Positions 53,545-63,860 of a stretch of DNA of 64,000 nt are shown piece after piece. Each line of letters begins with the position of its first letter. Position 1 is the stretch's first letter. The stretch lies in the NCBI GenBank assembly GCA_949825045.1, contig OX463829.1:3348001-3412000 (forward strand), in the 5' to 3' direction. The notes under the pieces are model-generated. The model ran no database searches and was not told the DNA's origin. It worked only from the letters and a program-made list of their open reading frames with translations. The stretch comes from Argyresthia goedartella (lineage: Eukaryota > Arthropoda > Insecta > Lepidoptera > Argyresthiidae). The position numbers were made by a program, and so were the translations under genes.

Positions 53545-54470
53545 AAGGTTTTCAACTCCAATACCTTAATTAAAAAAATATATTTTCATGTAATTACTCT
53601 ACGGTTTAAGATCTAATTTACCTCGATAATGTACGAATTATTGAAATAAGGACCGCCAAACAAAATTGCGTTTAAAAAAATTCAACATTAAAGTTGCTGG
53701 TGCACATTGAATCTAACCTAACCCTATATGAGGCGATTTATATACCTTAGAGGTTTTGGACTTTATTACCAAGCTATAAGGTTGGAAATTGGCAGCCGTT
53801 TTGGGAATGGGAGGCCTTTAAAGGTTTAACGTACAGTGCTAAAGGGCCATTGTAATGGTACACGAGAGTCAGTACATTTGATACTTCATTTTGCGTGACA
53901 GAGGGCTAGCCCAACGCCGCGCTGTTTTGAATACGAGAATCGGTTCAGATAACGTTTGGGATTTTGAGTAGCTAAGGGGCAAGTTAGCAAAAAACAATGA
54001 GCCGACGCGTGGGATGGTTCGAGGAAGGTTACAGGTCAGGTTTTTTTGTCGCATTCCTGCGAGATGTGTAGGGATCAGAGCCGAGTTGGCTGCGCGTTGA
54101 ATGAATTATGAATAACTAAATAATGAAAGGTTATTATGGAACGATACGGAGAAAGCTATTATGTTGATTGCAAATATACAATTGCGGTTGAGGTATGAGA
54201 TGGAGAGTTTGACACGACTAGTATGAATAGCATTCTAGTGGCCTTTGTTTCGCACGCTAGCGGTCGGGAAGGCTTAATTAACCGCAACAAGCTTTTATGG
54301 TCAGCGATCAACAGATTTTGTGTATCGGCCATACCGAATGACTTGAGTGATAACCTACGGTTGATCATAGTGAATATGCGTACACACAATTTGTAGAACG
54401 GCGGATCTGCATGGCATGGTTGAAATTAGACCCTGTGTAGTTAGTGATAAGAAGCTTCGCTTGGGCAGAG
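53545..54470. other. Gene-free stretch with an R5 trace
   Basis: 53880-53905 resembles part of R5 (TTTTGCGTGACAGAGGGCTAGCCC). The rest is unrecognised. Confidence 0.35.
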
Positions 54471-54515
54471 CGTGTTCGCAAAGGACGCCATTTTTTCTTT
54501 CAGACATGTGGGGTG

Positions 54516-54552
54516 TATAAATACAATTGCGGGGGAAGGGAGAGCATTCAGT
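54516..54552 (+). promoter_or_regulatory. Candidate pol II promoter (TATA plus initiator)
   Basis: TATAAATA at 54516-54523 and the arthropod initiator TCAGT at 54548-54552, with the presumed start A at 54550. The 34-base distance is slightly long but acceptable. It could be the promoter of the gypsy element (leader to gag at 56296) or of an unrelated insertion. No repeat of it is seen at the 3' end of gypsy, which argues against a simple LTR promoter. Confidence 0.45.
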
Positions 54553-54559
54553 CTCAGCG

Positions 54560-55962
54560 TCTAGCTACTGTGACAGTCGCCTTTCACGAGTTCTAAACAG
54601 TTTTGGTCTGCCGTGTTACGCGTCAGAACTATACGAATTGTGATTGCGAAGTTTCAGTGGTTTTTCGTGAGTGTCTGAAGCGCCGAGATATACCTCGGTT
54701 CCTATCCTTTGTATCAACCTACCCCAAATTCCAAAACTATCCTTGGGTTGTTAGATAAGAACTTGTAAGTCACTGATCTGAGTCTGAGTCTGGGCTTGGA
54801 GCGACCCTAAATTCCCTTTTCCTTCACCATAGGGTTCCTGGATTGGCTCTTAGGATATTCGCGGACTAATCCTCTCCTCATTCCTTTCGAGTAGCGAGTT
54901 TTGAAATTCCCACACAAACAGTCATTAAACATACAAGCACATTCAAATCAAACTCAACCATTTTCGAGTGGTGTCGATAATGGACGTGGTATAACACTAG
55001 GTTTTAGACTAGGCTAGACAGGAGTTTAGTTGCGGCTAAATCTAGGTTGGCAGGGCATAGGGAGACTGTTAGATCGATGAGGTTCCGCGGATGGAAATAA
55101 CAAATTCAGAACAAAGTTCAACCGGTGTCAACACAGATTACCTATCCTGTTGATATTTTGACATTTGAGTGTTGTCGGGGACGCGCGAAGAGATCAAATT
55201 ACAGTCTAAAGTTCATTGTTTAGGACCGGGTAGGTTGTTTTGCTTTGCCTTGGGTCAGGTTGGATTCAAGTTGCATCTTTTAAATTAAATGTAAATTTCG
55301 CTGGAGGTCTAATGTGTAGGCTGAGTCAAATATATATGATTAGGCTCAGTCGAGGACATGCTGCGGCTAGTGGAATTCATAGATCGGAATTTACCGAAGT
55401 ATGCATTTCGCTATGGTGTGGGTTAGATCTCCTAAAGCGCTAATGACTACGTTTCGATAACATCCAGCTCAAATTGCGCAGAGTTGAAGGTTTCAAACGT
55501 TACGGACCTTTTGAGGTAACCGCTAGTTCAGAACCCATTTCGGAAAATCAAATCGCAATTGTGTAAACCGGTCTTTTTGGATCGTTATTGCCGTGAACTA
55601 ATTATAATTGGAACCACCACAAGCCGCTACTAGCGAGCACATGAAATATCATTGAGTACTCACGTCGTAAAACTACGACGGGGTATCTATACGATATCCC
55701 AAACAAATATTACAAATCGTGGTCGACCACTAAAAGAAGTTCCAAGCGCCCATATATACAAAAAAATAAATGGTACCATCACACACAAAATATAACAAAG
55801 ATCGATCTGGCGCAATACACCGCTGACTGATGCGAATTACCGTCTTGCGGATATATATGCTTTCTCTGTCTAACTTGAAACTGTAACTTCCTGAATCAAT
55901 CTCCACGTTCGACTATTGTACGCCTAACGAGCTTCTCAAAGAACGAGGAATTCAGACTTATC
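54560..55962. other. Unassigned leader-like DNA upstream of gypsy
   Basis: No ORF of interest. GAGTCTGAGTCTGG at 54780-54795 is a short direct repeat. May include a divergent gypsy LTR/leader that I cannot delimit. Confidence 0.35.
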
Positions 55963-56078
55963 ATTCTTAACTTACAAATTTTACAGCTGAATCGGGACAT
56001 CTGTTTTTGGGGTAGATAGAATAGTTGATCATAGCTACTGATAGCGGTGGCTCGACCTTAGCCGTAAATGCCGTTACA
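55963..56078 (+). mobile_element. Gypsy 5' LTR end (direct repeat)
   Basis: 116 bases starting ATTCTTAACTTACAAATTTT and ending GCCGTTACA-like, repeated at 60584-60698 with only a few differences. A primer-binding-like TGGTGCCGAGACCG follows at 56086, so this is the right end of the 5' LTR. The left limit is unresolved; TGTACGCC at 55916 is a possible start. Confidence 0.6.
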
Positions 56079-56295
56079 GATTTTCTGGTGCCGAGACCGA
56101 AGGATATCCTAGATAGTCTGATACCTAGATATTCTAAAAGAATCAAGGTCTAACGCGTTACTTTTAAAAATAACACAACGTAGAAACGATTTTAAACAGT
56201 TCCGTTTTGTAAGTAAGAAATAAGCAACAGCAAAAAAAGGGGCATTGTTTTCACAATTCTTTGGACGAGCTACGGCGGTTTAGTGTTCAGGAATA

Positions 56296-57342
56296 ATGGC
56301 CGGCCGGCTTAGAAAAAACGCTAGGCGTGTTTCACTTTCGCAGACAAGTGAAATGGCGTCAGGACAGGTGACGCAATTGTTATCTGAAATAGTGAATAGA
56401 TTAGACAGTTTGGAAAGGGGTTCTAGCGCAAGCAATACTAGTAGGACTTCGGACAGACAGACTGACAGACAGGAACTAGAGACGTTTGAACAATCGGTAG
56501 AAAAACGTCAATCATGCATAGTGAAAATGACACAGAAGTTGCCTACATTCGATGGGCGGAGTTCGGAAAATCCGATGATTTTCTTAAGAGATTTAAAGGC
56601 TTATATTAAAGTCTCGGGAGATAGTTCGAGGGCTTTGATATGGGCAACGGATAGTTTGGTAGGAATTGCAAAAGTTCGAATGAGCATATACAGAGACTCA
56701 TGGCGAACCTATTCGGATTTTGAAAAAGATTTCAGAGAGGTATTCTGGGGTGATAATGAACAGGAATTAATTAAACAAAGATTCCTAACTGCGAAGTTTG
56801 ATTCTAAGAAAGGTCAAAGTATGGAAGAATTCTTTGCCTCTCAATTGAATAGCATATATGAGCTTACGATACCGTTTACTGATACGGACAAAATCAACAC
56901 GATTTTCAGACAGTTGCCGCGTGATATTCAGGTAGCGTTTTTTGCTAGAAAGGAACCGATGACTATACGAGATGCGGTCGAGTTCCTTCGGCATTTAGAA
57001 CGGAATGTCGATGGGGAATTAAGTGCGTTGCAGAATTCGGAGACAATGATAACGAACGACGTAAGGCGGAATAGCTACATGCGTGGCCAATATCGAGCTA
57101 TGCGGGTAAATACGATACGTTATAACGCGGTGAGTCGTAGGAATATTTATAACGCGGGAACGAAGGCGCGAAACGAATTTGGGACGCGCGCTCGCGGTTA
57201 TTTTCGCGGTAGAGGTAGACAGCCTCAGGCTAGTTTCAAGGCAATAGAGTTCCAAAGGGGCAATGATGGTTCAGATAATACAGAGGCAGGGCAAAGTTCA
57301 AGTGACAGAAATAATGCGATAAGTTCGAATTCAAAAAACTAG
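56296..57342 (+). CDS. Gypsy-type gag, intact (348 codons)
   Basis: Start at ATG 56296; the stop TAG is 57340-57342. A basic N-terminus (GRLRKNARR), a retrotransposon gag core at about 75-240 (KLPTFDGRSSENPMIFLRDL; SMEEFFASQLNSIYEL; FRQLPRDIQVAF), then an Arg/Gly/Asn-rich C-terminus (RGYFRGRGR). No CCHC zinc knuckle is present; the RG-rich tail probably replaces it as the nucleic-acid-binding part (inference). The last sense codons include a slippery heptamer leading to pol in the -1 frame. Confidence 0.88.
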   Translation: MAGRLRKNARRVSLSQTSEMASGQVTQLLSEIVNRLDSLERGSSASNTSRTSDRQTDRQELETFEQSVEKRQSCIVKMTQKLPTFDGRSSENPMIFLRDLKAYIKVSGDSSRALIWATDSLVGIAKVRMSIYRDSWRTYSDFEKDFREVFWGDNEQELIKQRFLTAKFDSKKGQSMEEFFASQLNSIYELTIPFTDTDKINTIFRQLPRDIQVAFFARKEPMTIRDAVEFLRHLERNVDGELSALQNSETMITNDVRRNSYMRGQYRAMRVNTIRYNAVSRRNIYNAGTKARNEFGTRARGYFRGRGRQPQASFKAIEFQRGNDGSDNTEAGQSSSDRNNAISSNSKN

Positions 57343-57366
57343 TGGACTCGCGCGGGTCGTTCGCGC
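57333..57366 (+). promoter_or_regulatory. Predicted -1 ribosomal frameshift site between gag and pol
   Basis: A AAA AAC (57333-57339), in the gag frame, is followed directly by TAG. A -1 slip continues into the pol frame (CTA GTG GAC...). Ten bases downstream is an all-GC hairpin: GCGCG 57350-57354, CGCGC 57362-57366, 7-base loop. All three elements match known programmed frameshift sites. Confidence 0.75.
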
Positions 57367-58547
57367 TCAGATATTTATTACGCTTCGGGTGGACAGCCGA
57401 TCAAATTGAAAAAAAGCATAGACTGTATGAATTGTGTAATTTGGATTCGAACGTGGGTGTGAATGAATTTATTCAATTATTAGCGCATAAAGCGCACGGA
57501 TATGCCGTGTGTTTAGATGAAAAATTGAGATCGAATTGTATAGGCCGCAATGACAGACGTTTACATACGATATTCAGAGACGACGATTCGACTGAGTTTG
57601 GGCGCGATTTATGTAGTACCTTGACATTACCTGAGATAGATGTGCGTATTGGGAATATTGTTGTAAGGAGTTTGATTGATTCGGGCAGCGAAATCAGTGT
57701 AATTAGTCGGGGAGTGTACGATGAAGTATGCAGGAAATTGGGAAAACCGACGGAAATACCGATTCCAAGTTTGAGAATCACAGGTGCATTTGGGGTCAGT
57801 AAGGAAAAGGTTGATAAGTTAGTTACGTTGCCATTAACAATAGGTGAATGCGTTGTCGATATTCCAATGCTAGTATTAACAAGGGTGCCTAAAGATTTAA
57901 TTTTAGGGTTTGATTTTATACAACAGACGCGAGCCAGTTTAATGTGTGAGGGTAATAAGAGGCTAATTATACGAAGCGCCGGGTGGATGTGTGAAATACC
58001 ATTAGGTACTGGTCCTAATCAGGATTCTTGCTGTTGTACAATGGAAGTACAGAACCAAGATACCAGTAGAAATATGATAGAGGAATATGTGAATAATTCA
58101 TCAATACCTGTTGAACACAAAACAAAGTTATTGCCGGTGTTAAATAAACATGCAGAGTTGTTTAGCGATAGGGTAGGTCGGACAAATAAATATATACAGG
58201 AGATAAAAATGAGAGATGAAACGCCTTTCGTTAAACGAAGCTATCCTATACCGTTCGCATATCGCGATAAAGTAACAAAACGTTTGAAGGAAATGGAACA
58301 GATAGGTATTATTAGCAGGCAATCTACGGATTTCAGCAGTCCATTGACTTGCGCACTAAAGAAATCAGGGGAGGTCCGTATATTGCTAGATGCACGACAA
58401 TTAAACACGGGAATGGATGGGGAAGTTGAAACTACACCTTTAATGAGTGAGATATTGCAATCGGGGCGCCGAATAAACTACATAGGGGTTATTGATATCA
58501 AAGATGCGTATTTTTCTATACCATTATCAGACGAATCTAAACGATAC
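57342..58547 (+). CDS. Gypsy pol part 1: protease and N-terminal RT, interrupted
   Basis: In the -1 frame relative to gag. Aspartic protease SLIDSGSEISVIS (catalytic Asp 113), flap region and ILGFDFIQQ. RT fingers/palm: PFVKRSYPIPFAYRDKV, FSSPLTCALKKSGEVRIL, VIDIKDAYFSIPL. The true pol frame ends at 58547, where a LINE has inserted; codons read beyond that belong to the LINE. Translation presumably comes only from the frameshift, not the GTG at 57342. Confidence 0.85.
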
Positions 58548-59342
58548 TTGTCTGATGTTCCTAACAGCTTACGCTGTTAGGAATATCAGACAAAGCGCGG
58601 ATGTGGCTACATCTAGGCTAGTATATTTTAGTTACTTTCATAGTGTGATGTCCTATGGTATCTTGTTGTGGGGGAAAGCAGCGGATATTCAAACTATTTT
58701 TATTTTACAGAAAAGAGCTAATCGAGCAATTTATAATTTAAAACGAACAGACTCCTTAAGAGAGCTTTTTAAAGAAATTGACATACTACCAGTAGCTAGT
58801 CAATTTATTTTCGAAAATATAATGTATGTACGCAAGAACCTTACAACATTTTCCAAACTTAGCGACAGCTGTAATGTTAACCTAAGAAATAATCACAGAC
58901 TATCGCCCCGTTTTAGACTCGCGAAGGTTAGCAATTCTTTCAAGGGTCAGTGCATTCTCTACTACAATAAGATACCTCTGGAGATTTTGAAATTGCCACT
59001 TGAGCAATTTAAAAAGCATGTTAAAGCGACTTTGTCGAAAAAGGGATATTACAATGTTCAAGATTACTTAAATGACAGGTCTGTATGGGGTTAATCTGGC
59101 TCAACACAGACCTTTCTGTTAATAATTTTGTAATTATTTATTCCTGCTTATTAATCATAACAATTAAATTTTTCATATTTGTATTAGTTAAGCACAACCT
59201 ATTTTTAAAAGAGATCTAAAAATAAATCTGTGGGAGTTTCTACGCCCTTCTTCTCCCACAGTGGTCCAATGTAGAGAAGAGGCAAAAAATGACGTTTGCT
59301 AAGTATATGTAAATATCTACAGTAAAAAAAAAAAAAAGATAC
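58543..59342 (+). mobile_element. LINE-A insertion inside gypsy RT (with target duplication)
   Basis: 5'-truncated LINE-A at 58548-59337, ending in an A-run (59324-59337). GATAC at 58543-58547 and 59338-59342 is the target duplication; deleting the insert and one GATAC restores the gypsy frame. The coding part (to stop 59092-59094) is the ORF C-terminus: SYGILLWGKAADI, AIYNLKRTDSLRELF, SNSFKGQ, KKGYYNVQDYLND. The 3' UTR follows. The first 21 bases of the insert are an inverted copy of the next part of the LINE (58573-58593). Confidence 0.9.
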
Positions 59343-59612
59343 ACGGGTTTTGTATATCAAGGCAGAAGTTATGTTTACAACGTTTTACCTCAGGGGTTGA
59401 AAACCAGTGTGGGTTCATTTTCGAGGGCGATGGACTTAATTTTAGGGCCAGAGGTTAGGTCATATTGTTTAAATTTTGTTGACGATTTGGCGATTTTAAC
59501 TGAGGGTGACTTCGATCAGCATTTGTCTCAAGTGGACACGGTTCTGAGTAATATGAAAGACGCGGGCTTCACATGCAAACTAAAAAAAAGTTTTCTCGGA
59601 CCTTTATGGGCC
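59343..59612 (+). pseudogene. Gypsy pol part 2: RT catalytic region
   Basis: Continues the RT after the LINE: FVYQGRSYVYNVLPQGL then LNFVDDLAIL, with the catalytic FVDD at 59475-59486. The region after DAGFTCKLKKS (near 59588) jumps to integrase sequence, so the RT thumb, RNase H and N-terminal integrase are missing. Confidence 0.8.
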
Positions 59613-60423
59613 ATTGCCCGTAGGTAAATTCGGATATCAATATATATATGTGATTCAAGACGTGTACAGTAAGGTAATAAAATTGTATCCAATGCGAAAA
59701 GCGACCGGTAGGAGTGTGCTCGCTTGTACAAAGAGATTTCATAGGGAAATACCTATCGAAACTATAATTACGGACTCAAGACCACAGTTCATATCGAAAG
59801 TTTGGGAATTTGGTCTCAAACAGCTGGGGATTCGGGTCACTCATACGTCGGTGTATTGTCCAAATTCTAATAGCGTAGAAAAAGTGAATCGCGAGCTAGG
59901 TCGACTGATTAGAACTTATTGCGGCGGAAGTAATCGTAGTTGGGTCGACGTGTTACCGAACATTTAAAATTGCTACAATAATATCAAACACACAAGCACA
60001 GGCTTTGCGCCTAATGAGTTAGCGTTTGATAGGCGGGAACCGTTAACTATTAACACGGAATTAGGCGATGAATAGTTATTAGGTCATAGTGTGCGAGATA
60101 CGGAACAGGTGCGGAATGTAGCGATAGAAAACTCTAAAAGTTCTAGTGAACGACGTAAGCGACAGGCAGACAAACGGCGTAAGTTAGAAGTCTATCGTTT
60201 AGGTGATTATGTGAAACTTAAGACTTTTGTGCGTTCAAATAAAGAACATAAAATCATGCGGAAATTTTCATTGTTGTATAAAGGGCCTTATGTTATTTCG
60301 GCAGTGGTATATCCGAACTGTTATACTTTAGTAGATCCGGGTTCAAATGAGATATTGGGTAACTTCAATACTATAAATATAGCCAGGTATTATGTGAGGA
60401 CGAATAAGGGCATAGATAAATAA
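59595..60423 (+). pseudogene. Gypsy pol part 3: integrase core and C-terminus
   Basis: Frame starting about 59595 (DLYGPLPVGKFGYQYI). Catalytic DDE residues lie in IQDVYSKV, IITDSRPQF and NSVEKVN. Two in-frame stops, TAA 59965-59967 and TAG 60073-60075, break it before the C-terminal part (60091-60423: LGDYVKLKTFV, LLYKGPYVIS), which is otherwise clean. Confidence 0.8.
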
Positions 60424-60504
60424 GATAGTGTATAAAAGTTATATAATTAAGCTGAAAGCTTTAAATTTGAGTAACTACTTTGTAAGGATCTTGCATGGTT
60501 TAGA

Positions 60505-60698
60505 AACAAAACCAAAAAAAAAAAAACAAAAAAAAAATTGTATATATATATATAGTAATACGAATTAGGATTCTTAACTTAGAATTCTTAACTTACAAAT
60601 TTTACAGCTGAATCGGGACATCTGTTTTTGGGGTAGATAGAATAGACGATCATAGCTACTAATAGCGGTGGCTCGACCTTAGCCGTTGTGCCGTTACA
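60505..60698 (+). mobile_element. Gypsy PPT-like tract and 3' LTR end
   Basis: A-rich tract at about 60506-60538 resembles a polypurine tract, then TGTATATATATA (about 60539) opens a short LTR-like segment whose last 115 bases (60584-60698) repeat 55963-56078. Flanks give no clear target duplication. Confidence 0.5.
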
Positions 60699-60799
60699 CC
60701 ATGGCTGAAAGAAAGAAAACACTTTGTAACAATATGTTCTAAAGTGTCATGTTTGCGGCATATTTGATATTAAAAAAAATTGGTTGTTTGTAAAGTAGG

Positions 60800-61060
60800 T
60801 TTACGATCGAGATGTTTACGTGATAATCGGTCCACTCACTCGAACGCTATGCCAGCCTCCGCTCGTGAGGATTCCGCGTGACAAGTTTCACGGAATGACT
60901 GGCAGCGCTCGAGATGAGACGGGAGATCGGTCCGTCTCTTTCTCGTTATACCTGCGATCGCGCTCGTGAGGTTTTGGTGTGACACAAGTTTCTGAACATG
61001 TCACCCGACTAAAACGATTTTAAAGACGTTATCACGTCAATAAAAGTGATAGGTATGTGC
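60800..61060. repeat. Unclassified block with internal duplication
   Basis: CTCGTGAGGATTCCGCGTGA (60864) and CTCGTGAGGTTTTGGTGTGA (60965) are diverged direct repeats about 100 bases apart. TTACGTGATAAT (60820) and GTTATCACGT (61029) are in inverted orientation near the two ends. Possibly a decayed TIR element. Confidence 0.35.
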
Positions 61061-61087
61061 TCACAATTTTGAAAAATACACTTAAAT

Positions 61088-61450
61088 AATAATAAATATA
61101 GCTCATTTAAATCCCCACCGAGGAGCACGAGCCTTTACCAGGATACGAGTAAGATTGAGCCATACTTCACCACGCTGGCTCAGTGCGGGTTGATAGAGGG
61201 GTGTCTGGCTAGTGGCAAACGCGACTGTCAGAAGTTATCAAGCTGCCCCAGTAGTGCCCTACTTCTACCACCGAGTAGCGACTGTAGCCGGGACCTACAG
61301 CTTAGCGTGTAAACCGAAACACGGAAGCATCTGAAACAAATGCCACATAGAACGGACACCCATCCAGTGCCCGTCTCAGCCAGATGTTGTTACCCGCACG
61401 ATCGTTTCCGATGTGCGGATCCCGTTAGGCTACGGAGGCTACTTAAAATA
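61088..61450 (-). repeat. LINE 3' UTR-like repeat
   Basis: Minus-strand orientation. The tail end (61088-61168) matches 12079-12155, and the preceding part includes GCTTAGCGTGTAAACCG and GACACCCATCCAGTGCC. Probably the 3' part of one LINE family. Confidence 0.45.
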
Positions 61451-61526
61451 AGTAGATTCTTCCACAAAACGAGTCATAACCAGAATTTCTTTGTAATAAT
61501 TAGGTACAGGGTACATTACTTTATTT

Positions 61527-62005
61527 ATCTCTTTACTGCGTACAAAAACCGCACGTTACGATCAGCATAATGTTAAACTACTTGGTAAAAACTCATTTCT
61601 TATCTGAAAAATTACACATTATGACCATAATGTGTAGTTTTTCTACATATTATGACATTCAAATTTCGAACGCCGACGTCCGACTGCGCGGCGCCCCTAG
61701 TTTGTCTGTGAAGTTAGTACTGACATTCAAATTTCGAACGCCGACGCCCGCCTGCGTGAAGTTGGTACTACAGAACAAGCTAAACAACTGCAGAGCCACA
61801 ATGCCGGTCAAACATGCGGTTTCTGAACACATCAAAGAGAGCTTATGACATGTGTGTAGATAAACTAGTGTATGTAACTCTACATAATTAGGCATTAAAA
61901 CTCTCGAGTGATATTATTATGAAACTCGCCTTCGGCTTGTTTCATAAACCCACTCTCGGGTTTTAATGCCCTCCATTATGTAGCAGTCACATAAACTACT
62001 ATTTA
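61527..62005 (+). repeat. Interspersed repeat R3, copy 3, with a local duplication
   Basis: Same order of blocks as 26523-26880 (CTTTACTGCGTAC, CATTATGACCATAATG, CAAATTTCGAACGCCGACG, CCTCCATTATGTAGCAGTCA). The segment starting GACATTCAAATTTCG is present twice in tandem (61654 and 61722). Confidence 0.6.
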
Positions 62006-62009
62006 GAAA

Positions 62010-63700
62010 TTGTAAGTTATTTTACCACCATGACGTCACATTCTAGGTTCCAACACCATAATTGGCCAATAAAGCGAATCAAAATATTTAAATCTCAAAT
62101 TCAAATACAAGTTAGAGTCGTTGCTAGATTTTTCATTTCAATTTGAAAGAAGACTTATCCTGAATTTTCAAAACCAAACATCTGTAAGCACATAAAACTT
62201 GTTGAAGTAGTTACTTTAGTTTAATTCCCTTCTGCTTCTTCTGTAATTCTGGCTCATGACGTAGAGAAAGTCTTATTTTATCGAGATGAAACAAAAACAG
62301 CACAAAAAATAATTTTCGAGAAAATTTTTGTTTTTCTTCTCCTGTAATTTTTTATCAATGGATGTTGCTAGGCTTTGCTTTTGGACAGCCGCGCAGCTAT
62401 GAAGAAGTTTCCTCGTGTAACATTCTGTCAATGTTATGTTTTCACAGTGCTAAATACCCAAAATTGTAATGATGTAGCTTATCTAGAACGCGGGTGTACT
62501 TAACTAGTCGTAACCGGATAATACACCGTTTTACTATGAGCATTAGGGTTTATTATAGCCAAAGCGCCAGTAAAACACTCTTGATAAAGCTTAATACACT
62601 CGTCAACTTGTTCGTAAATTGAACGAGGGGCCTTATTCTGTATTCCCAATATTTATCATGATACCTTTCAAAGCCATCGCGATTGCGATTGAGATTGCAA
62701 TTTCGTAATGCAAAGATGGTGAAAATCCTTCTAAAGTAAAGTTCAGAGGAATGCAGCCAGATATTGCGGGACAGAATCAGCCTTCATTTCCATTATAACA
62801 AATATACTGTTTGCCATAATATTTTCATGTGACTCTATTTCACTAAAAAAGTGAGCATCGGTGATTCCCTTTCGCTTTTCAAGCAGGAGATGCAGGTTCG
62901 GATCTGGTATTGACCATGTACCAATTAGATAAGTCAGTGCATTTGCAGTTAGGATTTAGTTAGGTCGTTATAGCAGGCTTCGATCATTGCTGGAAGCATA
63001 AGAATCAATACGTCTTTATGACATTAAAGCCTTAAGAAACCGCATCTACAATCACAAAATATCTATAAATAAAAAGTGATTTCATACGAGTTCGCAAAGG
63101 GTTATATTTAAGAACCGAGAAGTTTATGTCACGAGCCAAAGGCGAGGCTCGTAGCGAGATTCGTAAAGAAGCCTTTCGAACGAGTTACGAATAGAATTTT
63201 TCCGCCTGAGAACCCAAAATCAAGCGGCGAAGGTTCTATTTTGAGGTCAGAAGGCAGAAAAAATGTTATACACCCCTACGATATGAAACCTTAAATCTAA
63301 AATTGGTTAACTTGTTTTCTTGTAAAAGTAAAAGTATGGACATGACTTTTCAGTGGTACAGTTTCCGGAACTAAACTAAATATATGAACTTTACTTTTTT
63401 CGCTAATAAAACTTTTATTAATAGCCTTAACTCACCTAGACCCTCAACTCACTCAGTTGGACTATAAAACAAGAGATTTTTATTTAATTCTAATGTTTAT
63501 TCCTGATATGTAGCAAACCTTGTAACACCCTTTCAGGGTCCATGTACTTTGCTGTATTATTACCTCCACCTGTACCCCCATGTACATGTTTACAAATAAA
63601 ATGGGTATGAACAATAAAAAATGTAAAAAATTATTTCTCAAATTCATTATAAGTCATCCATAAAACATGAACCTACACTATACAGTCGCTAATAGTACAA
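62010..63700. other. Gene-free stretch
   Basis: 62882-62945 is a SINE-C-like fragment (GCAGGTTCGGATC, TGACCATGTACCAATTAG). The rest has no recognised coding region. Confidence 0.4.
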
Positions 63701-63860
63701 ATGCGTTCATTATATTTGGCTGCAATTTAAAAGATCACCAAAAGTTGCAGCAAATATCAGGGCAAAATACTGCGGTAGCTTAGGGGAAAGGTAAAGGGGG
63801 TGAGCGAAGCGAAGCCCCCTTTATTCTTCGTGTCAGGTTGAACATGTGAGAACAACAAAA
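63700..63860 (-). repeat. Interspersed repeat R7, copy 3
   Basis: On the minus strand: TGTTCAACCTGACACGAAG, GGGGGCTTCGCTTCGCTC, CTACCGCAGTATTTTGCCCT and GATATTTGCTGC, matching 25550-25690. The element may continue to the window edge. Confidence 0.55.

Noticed and set aside
53154..53561. 135-codon minus-strand ORF
   Set aside because: Crosses the ATT tail and a GC-rich repeat; no family features.
57342..57344. GTG start codon for pol
   Set aside because: Eukaryotic initiation at GTG is unlikely; the -1 frameshift site explains access to this frame.
58492..59094. A 200-codon gene starting in gypsy and ending in LINE-A
   Set aside because: The frame is a chance fusion of gypsy RT, a foldback junction and LINE sequence.
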